64,000 nt of DNA from Leuconostoc pseudomesenteroides KCTC 3652 (GTDB lineage: Bacteria > Bacillota > Bacilli > Lactobacillales > Lactobacillaceae). Positions 44,804-55,473 of the stretch are shown in pieces. Every line of letters starts with the position of its first letter. Position 1 is the first letter of the stretch. The translations under genes and the position numbers were made by a program. The notes under the pieces are model-generated. The model did no database searches. It saw nothing but the letters and a program-made list of their open reading frames with translations, and was not told the DNA's origin. The stretch covers positions 1 through 64,000 of the forward strand of contig NZ_BMBP01000005.1 in NCBI RefSeq assembly GCF_014634745.1. Reading direction: 5' to 3'.

Positions 44804-46170
44804 TGGCTGAAAAAGCAAACCAATTTGGACAATTTAATTTAAAACCCGAAATTATTACAGCATTAAGTGCGATTGGGTTTTATGAACCAACCCCAGTTCA
44901 GGCGAAGTTAATACCTGATATTTTGCAAGGACGTGATGTAGTTGGACAATCACAAACAGGTTCGGGTAAAACCCATACTTTTTTGATTCCAATTCTCAAC
45001 GCATTGGAACAGAAAAAAAATTATGTTCAAGCTGTTATTACGACGCCTTCGCGTGAATTAGCAGCTCAAATTACACTTGCAACTAAATTATTTGCTGAAC
45101 AGTTCAACCAGAATATTACTATTTCTGAATTTGTCGGTGGCACTGATAAGCAACGACAAATCAAGCATTTAGAACATCAACAGCCACAAATTGTGATTGG
45201 TACACCTGGCCGTATTAAAGATTTGGTTGAATCAGGTGCTTTGAAATTACATGCAGTCCGTACATTAGTTGTGGATGAAGCCGACATGACGCTTGATATG
45301 GGATTTTTGAGTGAAGTTGATTATATTGCAGGCGCAATGCCAGAGACATTGCAAACACTTGTTTTTAGTGCGACAATGCCGGAAAAGCTCAAGCCATTTT
45401 TAAAGAAATACCTCGATAATCCGCATTTTGAAGCGATTCCAGTCTCGACAGTGATTGCTGATACAATCGATAATTGGTTATTAGCGACGAAATCAAAAGA
45501 TAAAAATGATGTCTTATTACAGGTTCTCACGATAGGGAATCCCTATTTGGCATTAGTGTTTGCAAATACAAAAGAGCGTGCAAAGGAAATTGCAAGTTAT
45601 TTGCGTGGTCACGGTTTGAAAATAGCTGAAATACATGGTGATATTGAGCCACGTGAACGCCGCCGTGTGATGAAAGCAATTCAAAACCTAGAATATCAGT
45701 ACGTGGTAGCTACTGATTTGGCGGCTCGCGGTATTGATATTGAAGGGGTCTCTCATGTTATTAATGATGATATTCCAGATGAGCTAGAATTTTTTGTTCA
45801 TCGCGTCGGCCGTACCGGGAGAAATGGATTGCCTGGCTTGGCGATTACACTATATGGTCCGGATGAAGAAGATGAAGTGGCTGAACTGGAGTCACTGGGC
45901 ATTGATTTTAAAGCAAAACAAATTAAAGACAATGAAATTGTTGATGTGAAAGATCGTCGGGCTCGTAAGCAACGTGTTGCAACCACTAAGAAACTGGATC
46001 CAACCATGGTTGGTATGGTCAAGAAAAAGAAAAAAATAGTTAAACCTGGTTATAAAAGGCGCATCAAAAATGCAATCAAACGTCAAGATCAAATGGATCG
46101 GCGTATTGCGCAGCGTCAAGAAATGCGTGCAACACGTAAAGCAAATAAAAAACGTGGGGAAACACGTTAG
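44803..46170 (+). CDS. cshB: DEAD-box RNA helicase (CshB type)
   Basis: 455 aa: Q-motif region, Walker A SQTGSGKT, VDEADMTLDMGF (DEAD), SATMPE (SAT), TDLAARGID and HRVGRTGR, then a basic C-terminal tail rich in K and R from about residue 395. The pairing with nrnA resembles yqfR in B. subtilis. ATG 44803 preferred over the TTG at 44800. Confidence 0.9.
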   Translation: MAEKANQFGQFNLKPEIITALSAIGFYEPTPVQAKLIPDILQGRDVVGQSQTGSGKTHTFLIPILNALEQKKNYVQAVITTPSRELAAQITLATKLFAEQFNQNITISEFVGGTDKQRQIKHLEHQQPQIVIGTPGRIKDLVESGALKLHAVRTLVVDEADMTLDMGFLSEVDYIAGAMPETLQTLVFSATMPEKLKPFLKKYLDNPHFEAIPVSTVIADTIDNWLLATKSKDKNDVLLQVLTIGNPYLALVFANTKERAKEIASYLRGHGLKIAEIHGDIEPRERRRVMKAIQNLEYQYVVATDLAARGIDIEGVSHVINDDIPDELEFFVHRVGRTGRNGLPGLAITLYGPDEEDEVAELESLGIDFKAKQIKDNEIVDVKDRRARKQRVATTKKLDPTMVGMVKKKKKIVKPGYKRRIKNAIKRQDQMDRRIAQRQEMRATRKANKKRGETR

Positions 46171-46174
46171 ACAC

Positions 46175-46213
46175 AAAAAAGACATGACATTGAATAATGT
46201 CATGTCTTTTTTT
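46175..46213. terminator. Bidirectional terminator
   Basis: AAAAAAGACATGACAT and ATGTCATGTCTTTTTTT flank a 6-nt loop. It serves the helicase gene and the convergent rpsT. Confidence 0.92.
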
Positions 46214-46226
46214 GACTGGTCGTTAA

Positions 46227-46478
46227 TTACTTAACGTACTTAGCTAGACGTGACTTTTCACGTGAAGCCTTGTTCTTCTTAATCAAACCTTTTGAGTAGG
46301 CGTGATCAATTGCTGAAGAAGCAGCCTTATATAATTCTGCCAAATTATCTGCTCCGGCAACTGAAGCTTTTTCAAACTTTTTAACAGCTGTACGGTAAGC
46401 ACTGATTTGGGGTTCGTTACGATCATGTTGCTTTTTCGTAAGACGAACACGTTGAATTGCTGATTCAATAACAGGCAT
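46227..46478 (-). CDS. rpsT: 30S ribosomal protein S20
   Basis: 83 aa, lysine- and alanine-rich, all-helical; [20 protein letters not shown] at the start and [18 protein letters not shown] at the end. It binds the 5' domain of 16S rRNA. GGAGAAAAG lies upstream on the minus strand. Confidence 0.96.
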   Translation of the reverse strand: MPVIESAIQRVRLTKKQHDRNEPQISAYRTAVKKFEKASVAGADNLAELYKAASSAIDHAYSKGLIKKNKASREKSRLAKYVK

Positions 46479-46527
46479 ATGTCTTTTCTCCTTAAATTTG
46501 ATACGAGGCTTTCAAGTAATCCGAAGA

Positions 46528-46797
46528 TTAACGACGCAAGCCTAAGCGTTGGATTAATTCACGATAACGTTGAATATCAGTATTGCGGAGGTAACGTAAT
46601 AAGTTACGACGGCTACCAATTTTCTTCATCAAACCACGTTGTGAGTGGAAATCATGTTTGTGAGCTGCCATGTGTACGTTCAACTCGTTAATATCAGCAG
46701 TCAAAACTGCGATTTGTACTTCCGCTGAACCTGTATCGCCTTCGTGGCGGGCATATTCCTTAATGATTTCGTTCTTACGTTCTTGTGTAAGGGCCAT
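46528..46797 (-). CDS. rpsO: 30S ribosomal protein S15
   Basis: 89 aa beginning [28 protein letters not shown]; the [23 protein letters not shown] helices are canonical. In-frame GTG and ATG codons lie upstream, but the AAAGGTGG ribosome site fits ATG 46797. rpsO and rpsT are read in the same direction 49 nt apart. Confidence 0.97.
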   Translation of the reverse strand: MALTQERKNEIIKEYARHEGDTGSAEVQIAVLTADINELNVHMAAHKHDFHSQRGLMKKIGSRRNLLRYLRNTDIQRYRELIQRLGLRR

Positions 46798-46991
46798 AAT
46801 CATATCCACCTTTCTAAAATGTCACCAAAAACTGTGTAAAACGACGGTGAGACGTCAAACAAAGTATTTGGTCGTGTTGTTTATACAACGTATTCAATTA
46901 TACATGAAATGTCTTGAAATGCAAGGGCAATGACCTGATAGAGTGTGGTAAAATAATACAGTATATAAATTTGGAAGGAACTATCTCACAC

Positions 46992-47300
46992 ATGGCTGAA
47001 ACAACAATAACACGTGACGAAGTTGCTCATGTCGCCGGTTTGGCTAAATTGGCGTTTAATGACACTGAATTAGACCAATTCACGACACAATTGAGTGATA
47101 TTTTAAATATTTTTGATACCTTGAGTGAAGTTAATACGGATAATGTCGAGCCGACTTATTCTGTTACCGAGACTGTCAATCACTTGCGAGATGATGTCGC
47201 AAATAATTGGGGACAAAAGCAAGAACTGTTGGAGAATGCGCCTTTGGCGGCAGCTGGATTAATTAAAGTGCCAGCAATTCTAGATGGCGAGGGTGAATAA
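46992..47300 (+). CDS. gatC: Asp/Glu-tRNA amidotransferase subunit C
   Basis: 102-aa bridging subunit: [24 protein letters not shown] and [17 protein letters not shown] are signatures. ATG 46992 follows GGAAGGA; an in-frame ATG at 46914 is upstream of a probable promoter (TGGTAAAAT, -10 46949-46954). Confidence 0.94.
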   Translation: MAETTITRDEVAHVAGLAKLAFNDTELDQFTTQLSDILNIFDTLSEVNTDNVEPTYSVTETVNHLRDDVANNWGQKQELLENAPLAAAGLIKVPAILDGEGE

Positions 47301-47302
47301 AT

Positions 47303-48769
47303 ATGACATTTAATTATTTTGAACATGATTTAGCCTCATTGCATGAGCAGTTGGTTAATAAAGAAATCACGGCAACGGAGTTGACCGAAGCCACGCTTGA
47401 TAATATTGCCGCTACAGATGAACAATTACAAGCATTTATTTCAACTAACCCTGATGAAGCGCTAGCACAAGCAAAATTAATTGATGAAAAAGGCAATTTT
47501 GACAATGTGTTGACAGGTATTCCAGTTGGGTTAAAAGATAACTTGGCTACCAAGGGTATTCAAACAACGGGGGCCTCTCATATTTTGGAAGGCTTTAAAC
47601 CAATCTATAATGCCACAGTGGTTGAAAAGTTATTCAATAATGGTGCCGTTTCAGTCGGTAAAACGAATATGGATGAGTTTGCGATGGGTGGCTCAACGGA
47701 AACTTCTTATTACAAGAAAACAACGAATGCATGGGACCATAGTAAGGTGCCTGGTGGGTCATCAGGTGGTTCTGCATCTGCCGTTGCGGGTGGACAAGTA
47801 CCATTTGCTTTAGGCTCAGACACTGGTGGTTCCATTCGCCAGCCAGCTGCCTTTAATGGTATTGTTGGCATGAAACCAACTTATGGTCGCGTATCACGTT
47901 GGGGACTGTTCGCAATGGCATCATCGTTGGACCAAATTGGTCCTTTCACACGGACAGTTCAGGACAATGCTGCTGTTTTGAGTGCAATTGCTGGTTTTGA
48001 CGCCCACGATTCAACAGCATCTCAGCGTGAAGTACCTGACTTTTCTAAGAAATTAACGGGTGATGTTAAGGGCTTGAAAATTGCTGTACCAAAAGAATAT
48101 TTTGGAGAAGGTATTGATCCTAAAGTGGCACAGCAAGTTAAGGCTGCCATCGCTCAATTGGAGGCTTTAGGTGCTACGGTGGATGAAGTCAGTCTACCAC
48201 ACACAAAATATGGTGTCGCAGCCTATTATATTATTATGTCTTCAGAAGCTTCATCAAACTTACAACGATATGATGGTGTACGCTATGGTTTCCGAGCTGA
48301 TGATGTTAAGAACTTGGAAGATTTATATGTTAAAACACGTTCAGAAGGATTTGGGGATGAGGTAAAGCGTCGTATCATGTTAGGAACTTTCTCTCTATCA
48401 GCTGGTGCTTATGACGCTTTCTTCAAAAAAGCTGCCAAGATTAGAACGTTATTAATTGAAGATTTTAACAAAGTCTTTGAAAAGTACGATGTAATCGTTG
48501 GACCAACTGCGCCAACTGTTGCCTATGGATTGGGTGAGGAAGTCGACGATCCAACAGCTATGTATTTGGCAGATGTATTAACCATTCCGGTTAATTTGGC
48601 AGGATTACCAGGATTGTCAGTGAACGCTGGTTTTGTTGACGGGCTACCAGTCGGTTTGCAAATCATTGGTAAACCTTTTGATGAACAAACTGTTTATCAA
48701 ACTGGTTATGCTTACGAGCAAGCAAGTCACTTGTTTGATCAGCAGCCTGACATTGCGACAAAGTATTAA
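47303..48769 (+). CDS. gatA: Asp/Glu-tRNA amidotransferase subunit A
   Basis: 488-aa amidase-signature glutaminase. The Lys-Ser-cisSer triad is carried by [23 protein letters not shown] and [13 protein letters not shown]. It releases ammonia from glutamine for GatB. Essential where GlnRS and/or AsnRS are missing. Confidence 0.97.
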   Translation: MTFNYFEHDLASLHEQLVNKEITATELTEATLDNIAATDEQLQAFISTNPDEALAQAKLIDEKGNFDNVLTGIPVGLKDNLATKGIQTTGASHILEGFKPIYNATVVEKLFNNGAVSVGKTNMDEFAMGGSTETSYYKKTTNAWDHSKVPGGSSGGSASAVAGGQVPFALGSDTGGSIRQPAAFNGIVGMKPTYGRVSRWGLFAMASSLDQIGPFTRTVQDNAAVLSAIAGFDAHDSTASQREVPDFSKKLTGDVKGLKIAVPKEYFGEGIDPKVAQQVKAAIAQLEALGATVDEVSLPHTKYGVAAYYIIMSSEASSNLQRYDGVRYGFRADDVKNLEDLYVKTRSEGFGDEVKRRIMLGTFSLSAGAYDAFFKKAAKIRTLLIEDFNKVFEKYDVIVGPTAPTVAYGLGEEVDDPTAMYLADVLTIPVNLAGLPGLSVNAGFVDGLPVGLQIIGKPFDEQTVYQTGYAYEQASHLFDQQPDIATKY

Positions 48770-48786
48770 AAAGGAGGGGCACACAA

Positions 48787-50226
48787 ATGGGAACTGGAAA
48801 TTTTGAAACAACAATTGGACTTGAAGTCCACGTTGAAATGCAAACAAACTCTAAGCTGTTGTCACCCTCACCGGTACATTATGGTGATGAGCCTAATGAA
48901 AATACGAACGTGATTGATTTTGGCTATCCAGGTGTTTTGCCTGTTGCCAATAAAGGCGCGCTGGAATACGGTATGCGTGTGGCACTGGCGTTAAACGCAA
49001 CTGTTTCACCATTTATTCGTTGGGACCGTAAGAACTATTTCTACCCTGATAATCCCAAGGCTTATCAGACAACACAGTCACAAACCCCCATTGGTACAAA
49101 TGGTTATTTGGATGTGACTTTGGACGATGGTACAGTGAAACGTGTTCGCATTAAAGAAATGCACGTTGAAGAGGATGCTGGAAAAAACACACACGGTAGC
49201 GACGGTTATTCATATGTTGATTTGAATCGTCAAGGGACACCGTTGATTGAAATTGTGTCTGAGCCAGATATTGCCTCACCAGAAGAAGCATATGCTTACC
49301 TTGAACAATTACGTCAAGCCGTTTTGTTCACAGGCGTGTCTGAAGCCAAAATGCAAGAGGGGCAAATGCGTGCCGATGTCAATATCTCAATTCGACCATA
49401 CGGATCAGATACTTACGGAACCAAGGTTGAAATGAAAAATATCAACTCGTTTAACTATGTTCGTAATGCATTGATATTTGAAGAAAAGCGTCAAGCTGAA
49501 GTGCTCCGCGCTGGTGGTGAAATTCGTCAGGAAACACGACGATATGATGAACCTACAAAGTCAACGATTTTAATGCGTGTCAAAGAAGGCGCTGATGATT
49601 ACCGCTATTTTCCAGAACCTGATTTGTCACCAGTGGTTATCGATCAAACATGGATTGATGAAGTTGCAGCAAGCTTACCCAAGTCAGCTGGTGAGCGCCG
49701 CGACCACTATGTGAACGACCTTGGTATTGAGCCGTATGATGCTGAAGTGTTAACGCAGACACTGGCTATGGCTAATTTTTATGATGATACAATTGCCGCT
49801 GGTGCTGATGCTAAACGTGCAGCGAATTATTTGATTGGTGATGTCAATGCTTATATGAACAAACATCAAGTAGAATTGCAAGATACAGAGCTGACCCCAG
49901 AACATTTGGCGGGCATGGTGAAATTGATTGAAGATGGTACAATTTCAACCAAACAAGCCAAACAAGTTTTTGAAGCGATCATGACAGGTGAAGAGCCTGA
50001 GGCATTCGCAAAAGCGCATGGCTTAGTGCAACTAAGTGATCCCGATGTATTGTTAGCTTGGATTACTGAAGTGTTGGATAACAATCCACAATCAATCGAA
50101 GACTTTAAGGGTGGAAAAGATCGTGCTACGGGTTATTTGATTGGTCAATTGATGAAAATGTCAAAGGGACAGGCTAACCCAGGTGTTTTGAACAAGTTAT
50201 TGTTGGCAGAATTAAACAAACGCTAA
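48787..50226 (+). CDS. gatB: Asp/Glu-tRNA amidotransferase subunit B
   Basis: 479-aa tRNA-binding kinase/amidotransferase subunit. [32 protein letters not shown] and the C-terminal YqeY-like tail ([22 protein letters not shown]) are canonical. A strong AAGGAGGGG ribosome site precedes the ATG. Confidence 0.97.
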   Translation: MGTGNFETTIGLEVHVEMQTNSKLLSPSPVHYGDEPNENTNVIDFGYPGVLPVANKGALEYGMRVALALNATVSPFIRWDRKNYFYPDNPKAYQTTQSQTPIGTNGYLDVTLDDGTVKRVRIKEMHVEEDAGKNTHGSDGYSYVDLNRQGTPLIEIVSEPDIASPEEAYAYLEQLRQAVLFTGVSEAKMQEGQMRADVNISIRPYGSDTYGTKVEMKNINSFNYVRNALIFEEKRQAEVLRAGGEIRQETRRYDEPTKSTILMRVKEGADDYRYFPEPDLSPVVIDQTWIDEVAASLPKSAGERRDHYVNDLGIEPYDAEVLTQTLAMANFYDDTIAAGADAKRAANYLIGDVNAYMNKHQVELQDTELTPEHLAGMVKLIEDGTISTKQAKQVFEAIMTGEEPEAFAKAHGLVQLSDPDVLLAWITEVLDNNPQSIEDFKGGKDRATGYLIGQLMKMSKGQANPGVLNKLLLAELNKR

Positions 50227-50281
50227 ACCAACTGTTAATTTAGTGAAGCAAATGCATTGCTTCATGTACATATATTTCTCA

Positions 50282-50330
50282 GAAAGGAAACATGTGACTG
50301 ACGTTACTATGTCGGTTAACATGCTTAACT
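50282..50330 (+). promoter_or_regulatory. dgkB ribosome site with looped-out hairpin
   Basis: GAAAGG (50282-50287) is 43 nt before the conserved ATG 50331. ACTGAC (50297-50302) pairs with GTCGGT (50311-50316), and CATG (50291-50294) with CATG (50320-50323). Folding leaves 3 nt before and 7 nt after the stem, an effective spacing near 10. Confidence 0.5.
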
Positions 50331-51314
50331 ATGAAACGAGCAAGAATCATCTATAATCCGACTTCTGGTCGAGAAGCAATTAAACGTGAAATGCTAGATA
50401 TTTTATCTGTCTACGAAAAGGCTGGTTACGAAACATCTGCTTTTGCGACAACACCTGAGCCGATGAGTGCTGCTAAGGAAGCTAAACGAGCTGCAGAAGA
50501 AGGCTTTGATTTGATTGTTGCTGCTGGTGGGGACGGTACGATTAACGAGGTTGTGAATGGCTTGTCGCCCTTGAAGCAACGTCCTATGATGGCTGTCATT
50601 CCAGCGGGAACAACTAATGATTATGCGCGTGCTTTAAAATTACCTCGTGACGAACCACTAGAAGCCGCCAAGGTTATTTTACAAAATGAGACCATTAAAA
50701 TGGATATTGGTCAAATTGATAAAGATGACAAGACAAAATATTTCATGAATATTGCGGCACTAGGGACCATTAGTGAAGTGACTTATGCAGTGCCATCATT
50801 GATGAAATCTTTGTATGGTTATCTTGCTTATTTGGTCAAAGGTGCAGAATTGTTGACTCGGATCAAACCGGTTAATGCGACGGTGCAATATGACGACGGT
50901 GAATATTCCGGTAGTATTTCCATGATTTTTTTGGCATTAACCAATTCGGTCGGTGGATTTGAATCAATTGTACCTGATGCACAACTCGATGATGGTCGGT
51001 TCACATTGCTCATTATTAAAGAATCAAATTTGGGACAAATACTACAAATGGTTGCCCAAATGATTAATGGTGGTAAGCATATTAACAACCCAAATTTGAT
51101 TTATAAAAAGACAAATAAAGTTGAAATTTTGCCACTAAATAATGCCCAAATGAAAGTCAATATTGATGGTGAATATGGTGGAGATGCACCGATGGTATTT
51201 ACTGATTTGCAGCAACATATCGAGTTTGTGGCTAACCGTTCAGGCATGTCTGAGACAGTTGTTAGTGATGCCAAACGCAAGTTTGTTGAAGCTGCAGAAA
51301 AATTAGAGAATTGA
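50331..51314 (+). CDS. dgkB: Diacylglycerol kinase DgkB
   Basis: 327-aa soluble lipid kinase recycling diacylglycerol from lipoteichoic acid synthesis. MKRARIIYNPTSGRE is almost identical to the B. subtilis N-terminus, which fixes the start; GGDGT is at residues 66-70 and PAGTTNDYARAL at about 90. The gatB-dgkB-rlmD order is conserved in bacilli. The leader has a displaced ribosome site. Confidence 0.93.
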   Translation: MKRARIIYNPTSGREAIKREMLDILSVYEKAGYETSAFATTPEPMSAAKEAKRAAEEGFDLIVAAGGDGTINEVVNGLSPLKQRPMMAVIPAGTTNDYARALKLPRDEPLEAAKVILQNETIKMDIGQIDKDDKTKYFMNIAALGTISEVTYAVPSLMKSLYGYLAYLVKGAELLTRIKPVNATVQYDDGEYSGSISMIFLALTNSVGGFESIVPDAQLDDGRFTLLIIKESNLGQILQMVAQMINGGKHINNPNLIYKKTNKVEILPLNNAQMKVNIDGEYGGDAPMVFTDLQQHIEFVANRSGMSETVVSDAKRKFVEAAEKLEN

Positions 51315-51388
51315 TTATTTAGCAAACGTGTTCCTGTTGCAATTTTATTTAAGTGCGTATCAAAAGGCGCGAGAAAGTAGTTATTATC

Positions 51389-52786
51389 ATGGCGAAAGCT
51401 AATCGAGTTTATCCAAAAAAAGTACCAGTTAGTAAGAACCAAGAAGTTGAAGCTGAAGTAATTGATATTACTTATCAAGGCATGGGCGTCATCAAAATTG
51501 ATAGTTTTCCAATTTTTGTTGTTGACGCGATTCCTGGAGAGACCATCCGTGTTGTTGTGACGAAAGTTCTTAAGAATTATGCATTTGGACGTGTTATCAA
51601 GCGTGTAACTGTTTCGCCAGATCGTGTGTCCGACGTTGATCAAGTTGCAATTACAACAGGAATTGCGCCATTAGCCAATTTAAAGTATGATGCGCAACTT
51701 AAGTTTAAACAGCGTCAAATTGAACAATTATTCAAAAAGGTTAACGTACCAGTTACTGTTGCACCAACTATTGGGATGACCAATCCTACGGCTTATCGTA
51801 ATAAGGCGCAGGTTCCGGTGCAAATGATTGATGGTCAACTGACAACCGGATTTTATCGGCGAGGCTCACATAAACTCGTACCAGTTGATAATTTTTACAT
51901 TCAAGATCCAAAAGTGGATGAAGCAGTTCGTGTAACACGAGATATTCTGCGAGACTACAATGTATCTGCTTATGATGAACATACCAAAAAAGGTGTCGTC
52001 CGGCACATTATGGCTCGCCGTGGTTATTACTCACACGAATTGATGGTCGTTATTGTTACTAATACCAAACGTTTGCCTGAAGCCGAAGAAATTGCCGACA
52101 AATTACGAGCAAAGTTACCAGAACTAAAGAGTTTTATTCATAATATTAATAACCATGATACTAATGTGATTATGGGTGATTGGAATGAAACAATCTGGGG
52201 TGCGGATGATATTCACGATCAGTTAATGGGCAAAGATTTTGTGATTGGACCAAATTCTTTCTACCAGGTTAATCCACAGACAACATCTGTACTCTATACT
52301 TTAGCGGCCAAAAAAGCCGGATTGAAAGCCACGGATACAGTCGTTGATGCATATTCTGGTATTGGAACCATTACTTTATCAGTTGCTGATCAGGTGAAAA
52401 AAGTTTATGGTGTTGAAGTGATTGAAGGTGCTGTTGCTGATGCAGAAAAGAATGCACATAATAATCATATTGGTAATGTAGAGTTTGTGTTGGCTGATGC
52501 ACCAGAACAAATGGTAAAGTGGGCAAATGAAGGCTTAAAACCTGATGTTGTGTTTGTTGATCCACCACGAAAAGGGCTAACTTCTGAATTGATTGAAGCA
52601 GTTAGTACCATGGCACCTGAGACTTTTGTTTACATCAGTTGTAATCCAGCTACTTTAGCACGTGATGCTGTCGAAATTTTAGCAAATGGTTACGTGATTG
52701 ATGGCGACATTCAACCGCTCGACCAATTTCCACAGACAACGCATATTGAGAGTGTCACTGTCTTTAAGCGCGGTGTAAAATCATAA
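51389..52786 (+). CDS. rlmD: 23S rRNA (uracil-C5)-methyltransferase RlmD family
   Basis: 465 aa: N-terminal TRAM domain (residues 10-70), central domain, and a SAM methyltransferase domain with AYSGIGTITLS, FVDPPRKG and the catalytic cysteine in YISCNPATLARD. The [4Fe-4S] cluster cysteines usual before LxYxxQL are missing (TGIAPLANLKYDAQL), so this member lacks the cluster. Methylates U747 and/or U1939. ATG 51389 is chosen over an in-frame codon at 51353 outside the TRAM domain. Confidence 0.9.
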   Translation: MAKANRVYPKKVPVSKNQEVEAEVIDITYQGMGVIKIDSFPIFVVDAIPGETIRVVVTKVLKNYAFGRVIKRVTVSPDRVSDVDQVAITTGIAPLANLKYDAQLKFKQRQIEQLFKKVNVPVTVAPTIGMTNPTAYRNKAQVPVQMIDGQLTTGFYRRGSHKLVPVDNFYIQDPKVDEAVRVTRDILRDYNVSAYDEHTKKGVVRHIMARRGYYSHELMVVIVTNTKRLPEAEEIADKLRAKLPELKSFIHNINNHDTNVIMGDWNETIWGADDIHDQLMGKDFVIGPNSFYQVNPQTTSVLYTLAAKKAGLKATDTVVDAYSGIGTITLSVADQVKKVYGVEVIEGAVADAEKNAHNNHIGNVEFVLADAPEQMVKWANEGLKPDVVFVDPPRKGLTSELIEAVSTMAPETFVYISCNPATLARDAVEILANGYVIDGDIQPLDQFPQTTHIESVTVFKRGVKS

Positions 52787-52804
52787 TTTGACAAGACAAG
52801 TCAA

Positions 52805-52845
52805 TCGTTCACGTGGCATCATTTGGTGTATGTGAGCGTTTTTAT
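52805..52845 (+). terminator. rlmD terminator
   Basis: CGTTCAC pairs with GTGAGCG (one G-U) around a long loop, followed by five T. Confidence 0.65.
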
Positions 52846-52902
52846 TAGCAAGTTGTAAAATATCGTATGGTAAAATTATAGTTATGAAAAGAGGCATTGA
52901 TT

Positions 52903-55470
52903 ATGGGCAAAACCGCTGATACACCGATGATGGTGCAGTATCATGAAATCAAAAAGCAATATCCTGACGCATTCGTTTTTTATCGTTTGGGAGATTTTTA
53001 CGAGTTGTTTGAAGATGACGCTGTTTTGGGTGCAAAATTACTAGAATTAACGTTAACGGCACGTAATAAAAATGCTGAAAACCCAGTGCCGATGGCTGGC
53101 ATTCCCCACCATGCGGCACAAAATTATATTGATATTCTAGTCGATCAAGGCTATAAAGTCGCCATTGTTGAGCAAATGGAAGATCCAGCCGTTGCACAAG
53201 GTATGGTGAAACGTGATGTTGTTCAACTGATAACACCTGGTACTAAGATGCTTGGTGGAGCAGGCAATGATAAGCAAAATAACTATTTAGCAGCAATTTT
53301 ACCAGATGACCAGCGTTTCAGTCTCAGTTACATTGATTTATCAACCGGTGAGTTAAAAGTAACAACGATTAAGCGTTTTGAAGATGTGATAGATGAGTTA
53401 CGTTCTCTTGAAGTTAAAGAAGTGGTGCTGTTAAAAAATGATGAACAAACAATCACCTTACAGCTGGCTAATCAATTAGGTGAAGAAGGGTTGGTAGTAT
53501 CAACTCAAGAATCGGCTGAAGCGAATGCTACTGTGAGCTTTTTAACCAAGGGATTAGCCAATGCAAGTGAAGCAAGTGTTACAGCGCTTTTATTGAACTA
53601 CTTATTTGATACGCAACGACGCAATCTTGAACATATTGTCCCCGCTGAGAGTTATGAGCGTCTTGCCTACCTTAAATTCAATCAAGATACCCGTACGAAT
53701 TTGGATTTGGTCGAAAATGCTAGAACCCATAAAAAATCTGGTTCATTATTAGGTTTAATTGATGAAACCAAAACGGCGATGGGTGGACGCCTATTAAAAC
53801 AATGGTTATTGAAACCATTACGCGATATTGATGACATTAACCATCGATTAGATGTTGTTTCGGCCTTTCAATCTGCTTTTTTTGTTCGTGGTGCGCTACA
53901 AGACCATTTAAAATCAGTTTATGATTTGGAACGATTGGCGGCACGTGCGGCAATGGGAACAATGAATCCCCGTGAACTGGTGCAGTTGAAGCGATCGTTA
54001 TCTGCTATTCCGGGGATGAAATCAGTTTTGGCTGAGGGTGATATTATCTTGAGCTCGGCCGGTGGTGAATTAGATGCAATGGCTGACTTAGCAGGTTTAA
54101 TTGATGAAGCAATCGTTGATGATCCGCCAGTTAGTGTTCGTGAGGGTGATCTGATTAACACAGGTTTCGATAGTAAAATTGACGATTATCGTCGTGTGTT
54201 AACAGAAAACCAACAATGGTTAGCACAGTTAGAAACGGATGAACGTGCTACAACAGGCATCAACACATTAAAAGTGAAATACAATAAAAACTTTGGCTTT
54301 TTCATTGAAGTGTCGCGAGCCAACGTTGCTAAGTTACCTGAAGGACGCTATGAACGGCGTCAAACCTTGACGAACGCAGAACGCTTTGTCACACCTGAAT
54401 TAAAAGAACACGAAAGCCTGATTAACGAAGCTCAGCTTAAGCGAGCGGAACGTGAATACGAATTGTTTGTTACAGTGCGAGAGCGGGTCAAGGCTAACAT
54501 CAATCGCCTTCAGACCTTAGCACGCCAAGTAGCGCGTTTAGATGTGTTAGCAAGTTTAGCAGATGTAGCGGACAGCCATCGTTTTGTTAGACCAACGTTT
54601 ACGAATGACAATGTCATTGATATCAAACAAGGCCGTCATCCTGTCGTCGAATCGTTATTAGCCACTGGTGAGTTTGTTGCCAACGATGTTTTGCTTGATC
54701 AAGATACCAGTATGCAGTTAATTACAGGACCAAATATGGCCGGAAAATCAACGTACATGAGAGAATTGGCGTTGATTGTGATGTTAGCACAAATGGGCAG
54801 TTTCGTCCCCGCTGACAGCGCTGTGTTGCCAGTGTTTGATCAAATTTTTACCCGAATCGGGGCAAACGATGATATGGCAATGGGTCAGTCAACATTCATG
54901 GTGGAAATGGCTGAAGCCAATTTGGCGTTGCAAGAAGCCACTGCGCATTCCTTGATTTTATTTGACGAGTTAGGTCGTGGGACGGCTACTTACGATGGCA
55001 TGGCACTTGCGCAAGCAATTATTGAATATTTGGATGCCCATGTCCACGCCAAAACACTTTTTTCCACTCACTATCATGAACTAACGGCACTAGCCAATCA
55101 ACATGCAAGTATCGTTAATGTTCATGTTGGCGCGGTTGAGGATGAAGCAGGTAAGCTTCATTTTCTACATCAAATTCAAGTGGGACCAGCTGACAAATCA
55201 TATGGTATTCACGTGGCAGCCTTGGCTGGATTGCCAGAAACATTAATTGCAAATGCTACCAACATTTTGAGCGGATTAGAGCAAGGCAGCATAACCAGTC
55301 AACCTACCAGTGAAACACCTGCGAGTCAGCAAGTAGCGTTGTTTAATGTGGACGCGGTAGATCAGAACACTGAAAAGTTGTTAGCAAAATTAGATCAGAT
55401 TACAATTGCCACAATGACGCCCTTGGACGCACTGAATTTGTTAGCAGATTTGAAGAAATTGAGGTCATAA
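52903..55470 (+). CDS. mutS: DNA mismatch repair protein MutS
   Basis: 855 aa. Mismatch-binding FYRLGDFYELFEDDA near residue 28; connector, lever and clamp domains; Walker A GPNMAGKST, then DELGRGTATYDG and FSTHYHELT. ATG 52903 is well spaced from AGAGG; the TTG two codons upstream is less likely. Four nt before mutL. Confidence 0.97.
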   Translation: MGKTADTPMMVQYHEIKKQYPDAFVFYRLGDFYELFEDDAVLGAKLLELTLTARNKNAENPVPMAGIPHHAAQNYIDILVDQGYKVAIVEQMEDPAVAQGMVKRDVVQLITPGTKMLGGAGNDKQNNYLAAILPDDQRFSLSYIDLSTGELKVTTIKRFEDVIDELRSLEVKEVVLLKNDEQTITLQLANQLGEEGLVVSTQESAEANATVSFLTKGLANASEASVTALLLNYLFDTQRRNLEHIVPAESYERLAYLKFNQDTRTNLDLVENARTHKKSGSLLGLIDETKTAMGGRLLKQWLLKPLRDIDDINHRLDVVSAFQSAFFVRGALQDHLKSVYDLERLAARAAMGTMNPRELVQLKRSLSAIPGMKSVLAEGDIILSSAGGELDAMADLAGLIDEAIVDDPPVSVREGDLINTGFDSKIDDYRRVLTENQQWLAQLETDERATTGINTLKVKYNKNFGFFIEVSRANVAKLPEGRYERRQTLTNAERFVTPELKEHESLINEAQLKRAEREYELFVTVRERVKANINRLQTLARQVARLDVLASLADVADSHRFVRPTFTNDNVIDIKQGRHPVVESLLATGEFVANDVLLDQDTSMQLITGPNMAGKSTYMRELALIVMLAQMGSFVPADSAVLPVFDQIFTRIGANDDMAMGQSTFMVEMAEANLALQEATAHSLILFDELGRGTATYDGMALAQAIIEYLDAHVHAKTLFSTHYHELTALANQHASIVNVHVGAVEDEAGKLHFLHQIQVGPADKSYGIHVAALAGLPETLIANATNILSGLEQGSITSQPTSETPASQQVALFNVDAVDQNTEKLLAKLDQITIATMTPLDALNLLADLKKLRS

Positions 55471-55473
55471 ATT

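Noticed and set aside
51101-51643. 180-codon minus-strand ORF over the dgkB/rlmD junction
   Set aside because: Low-complexity asparagine- and phenylalanine-rich translation typical of a shadow frame.
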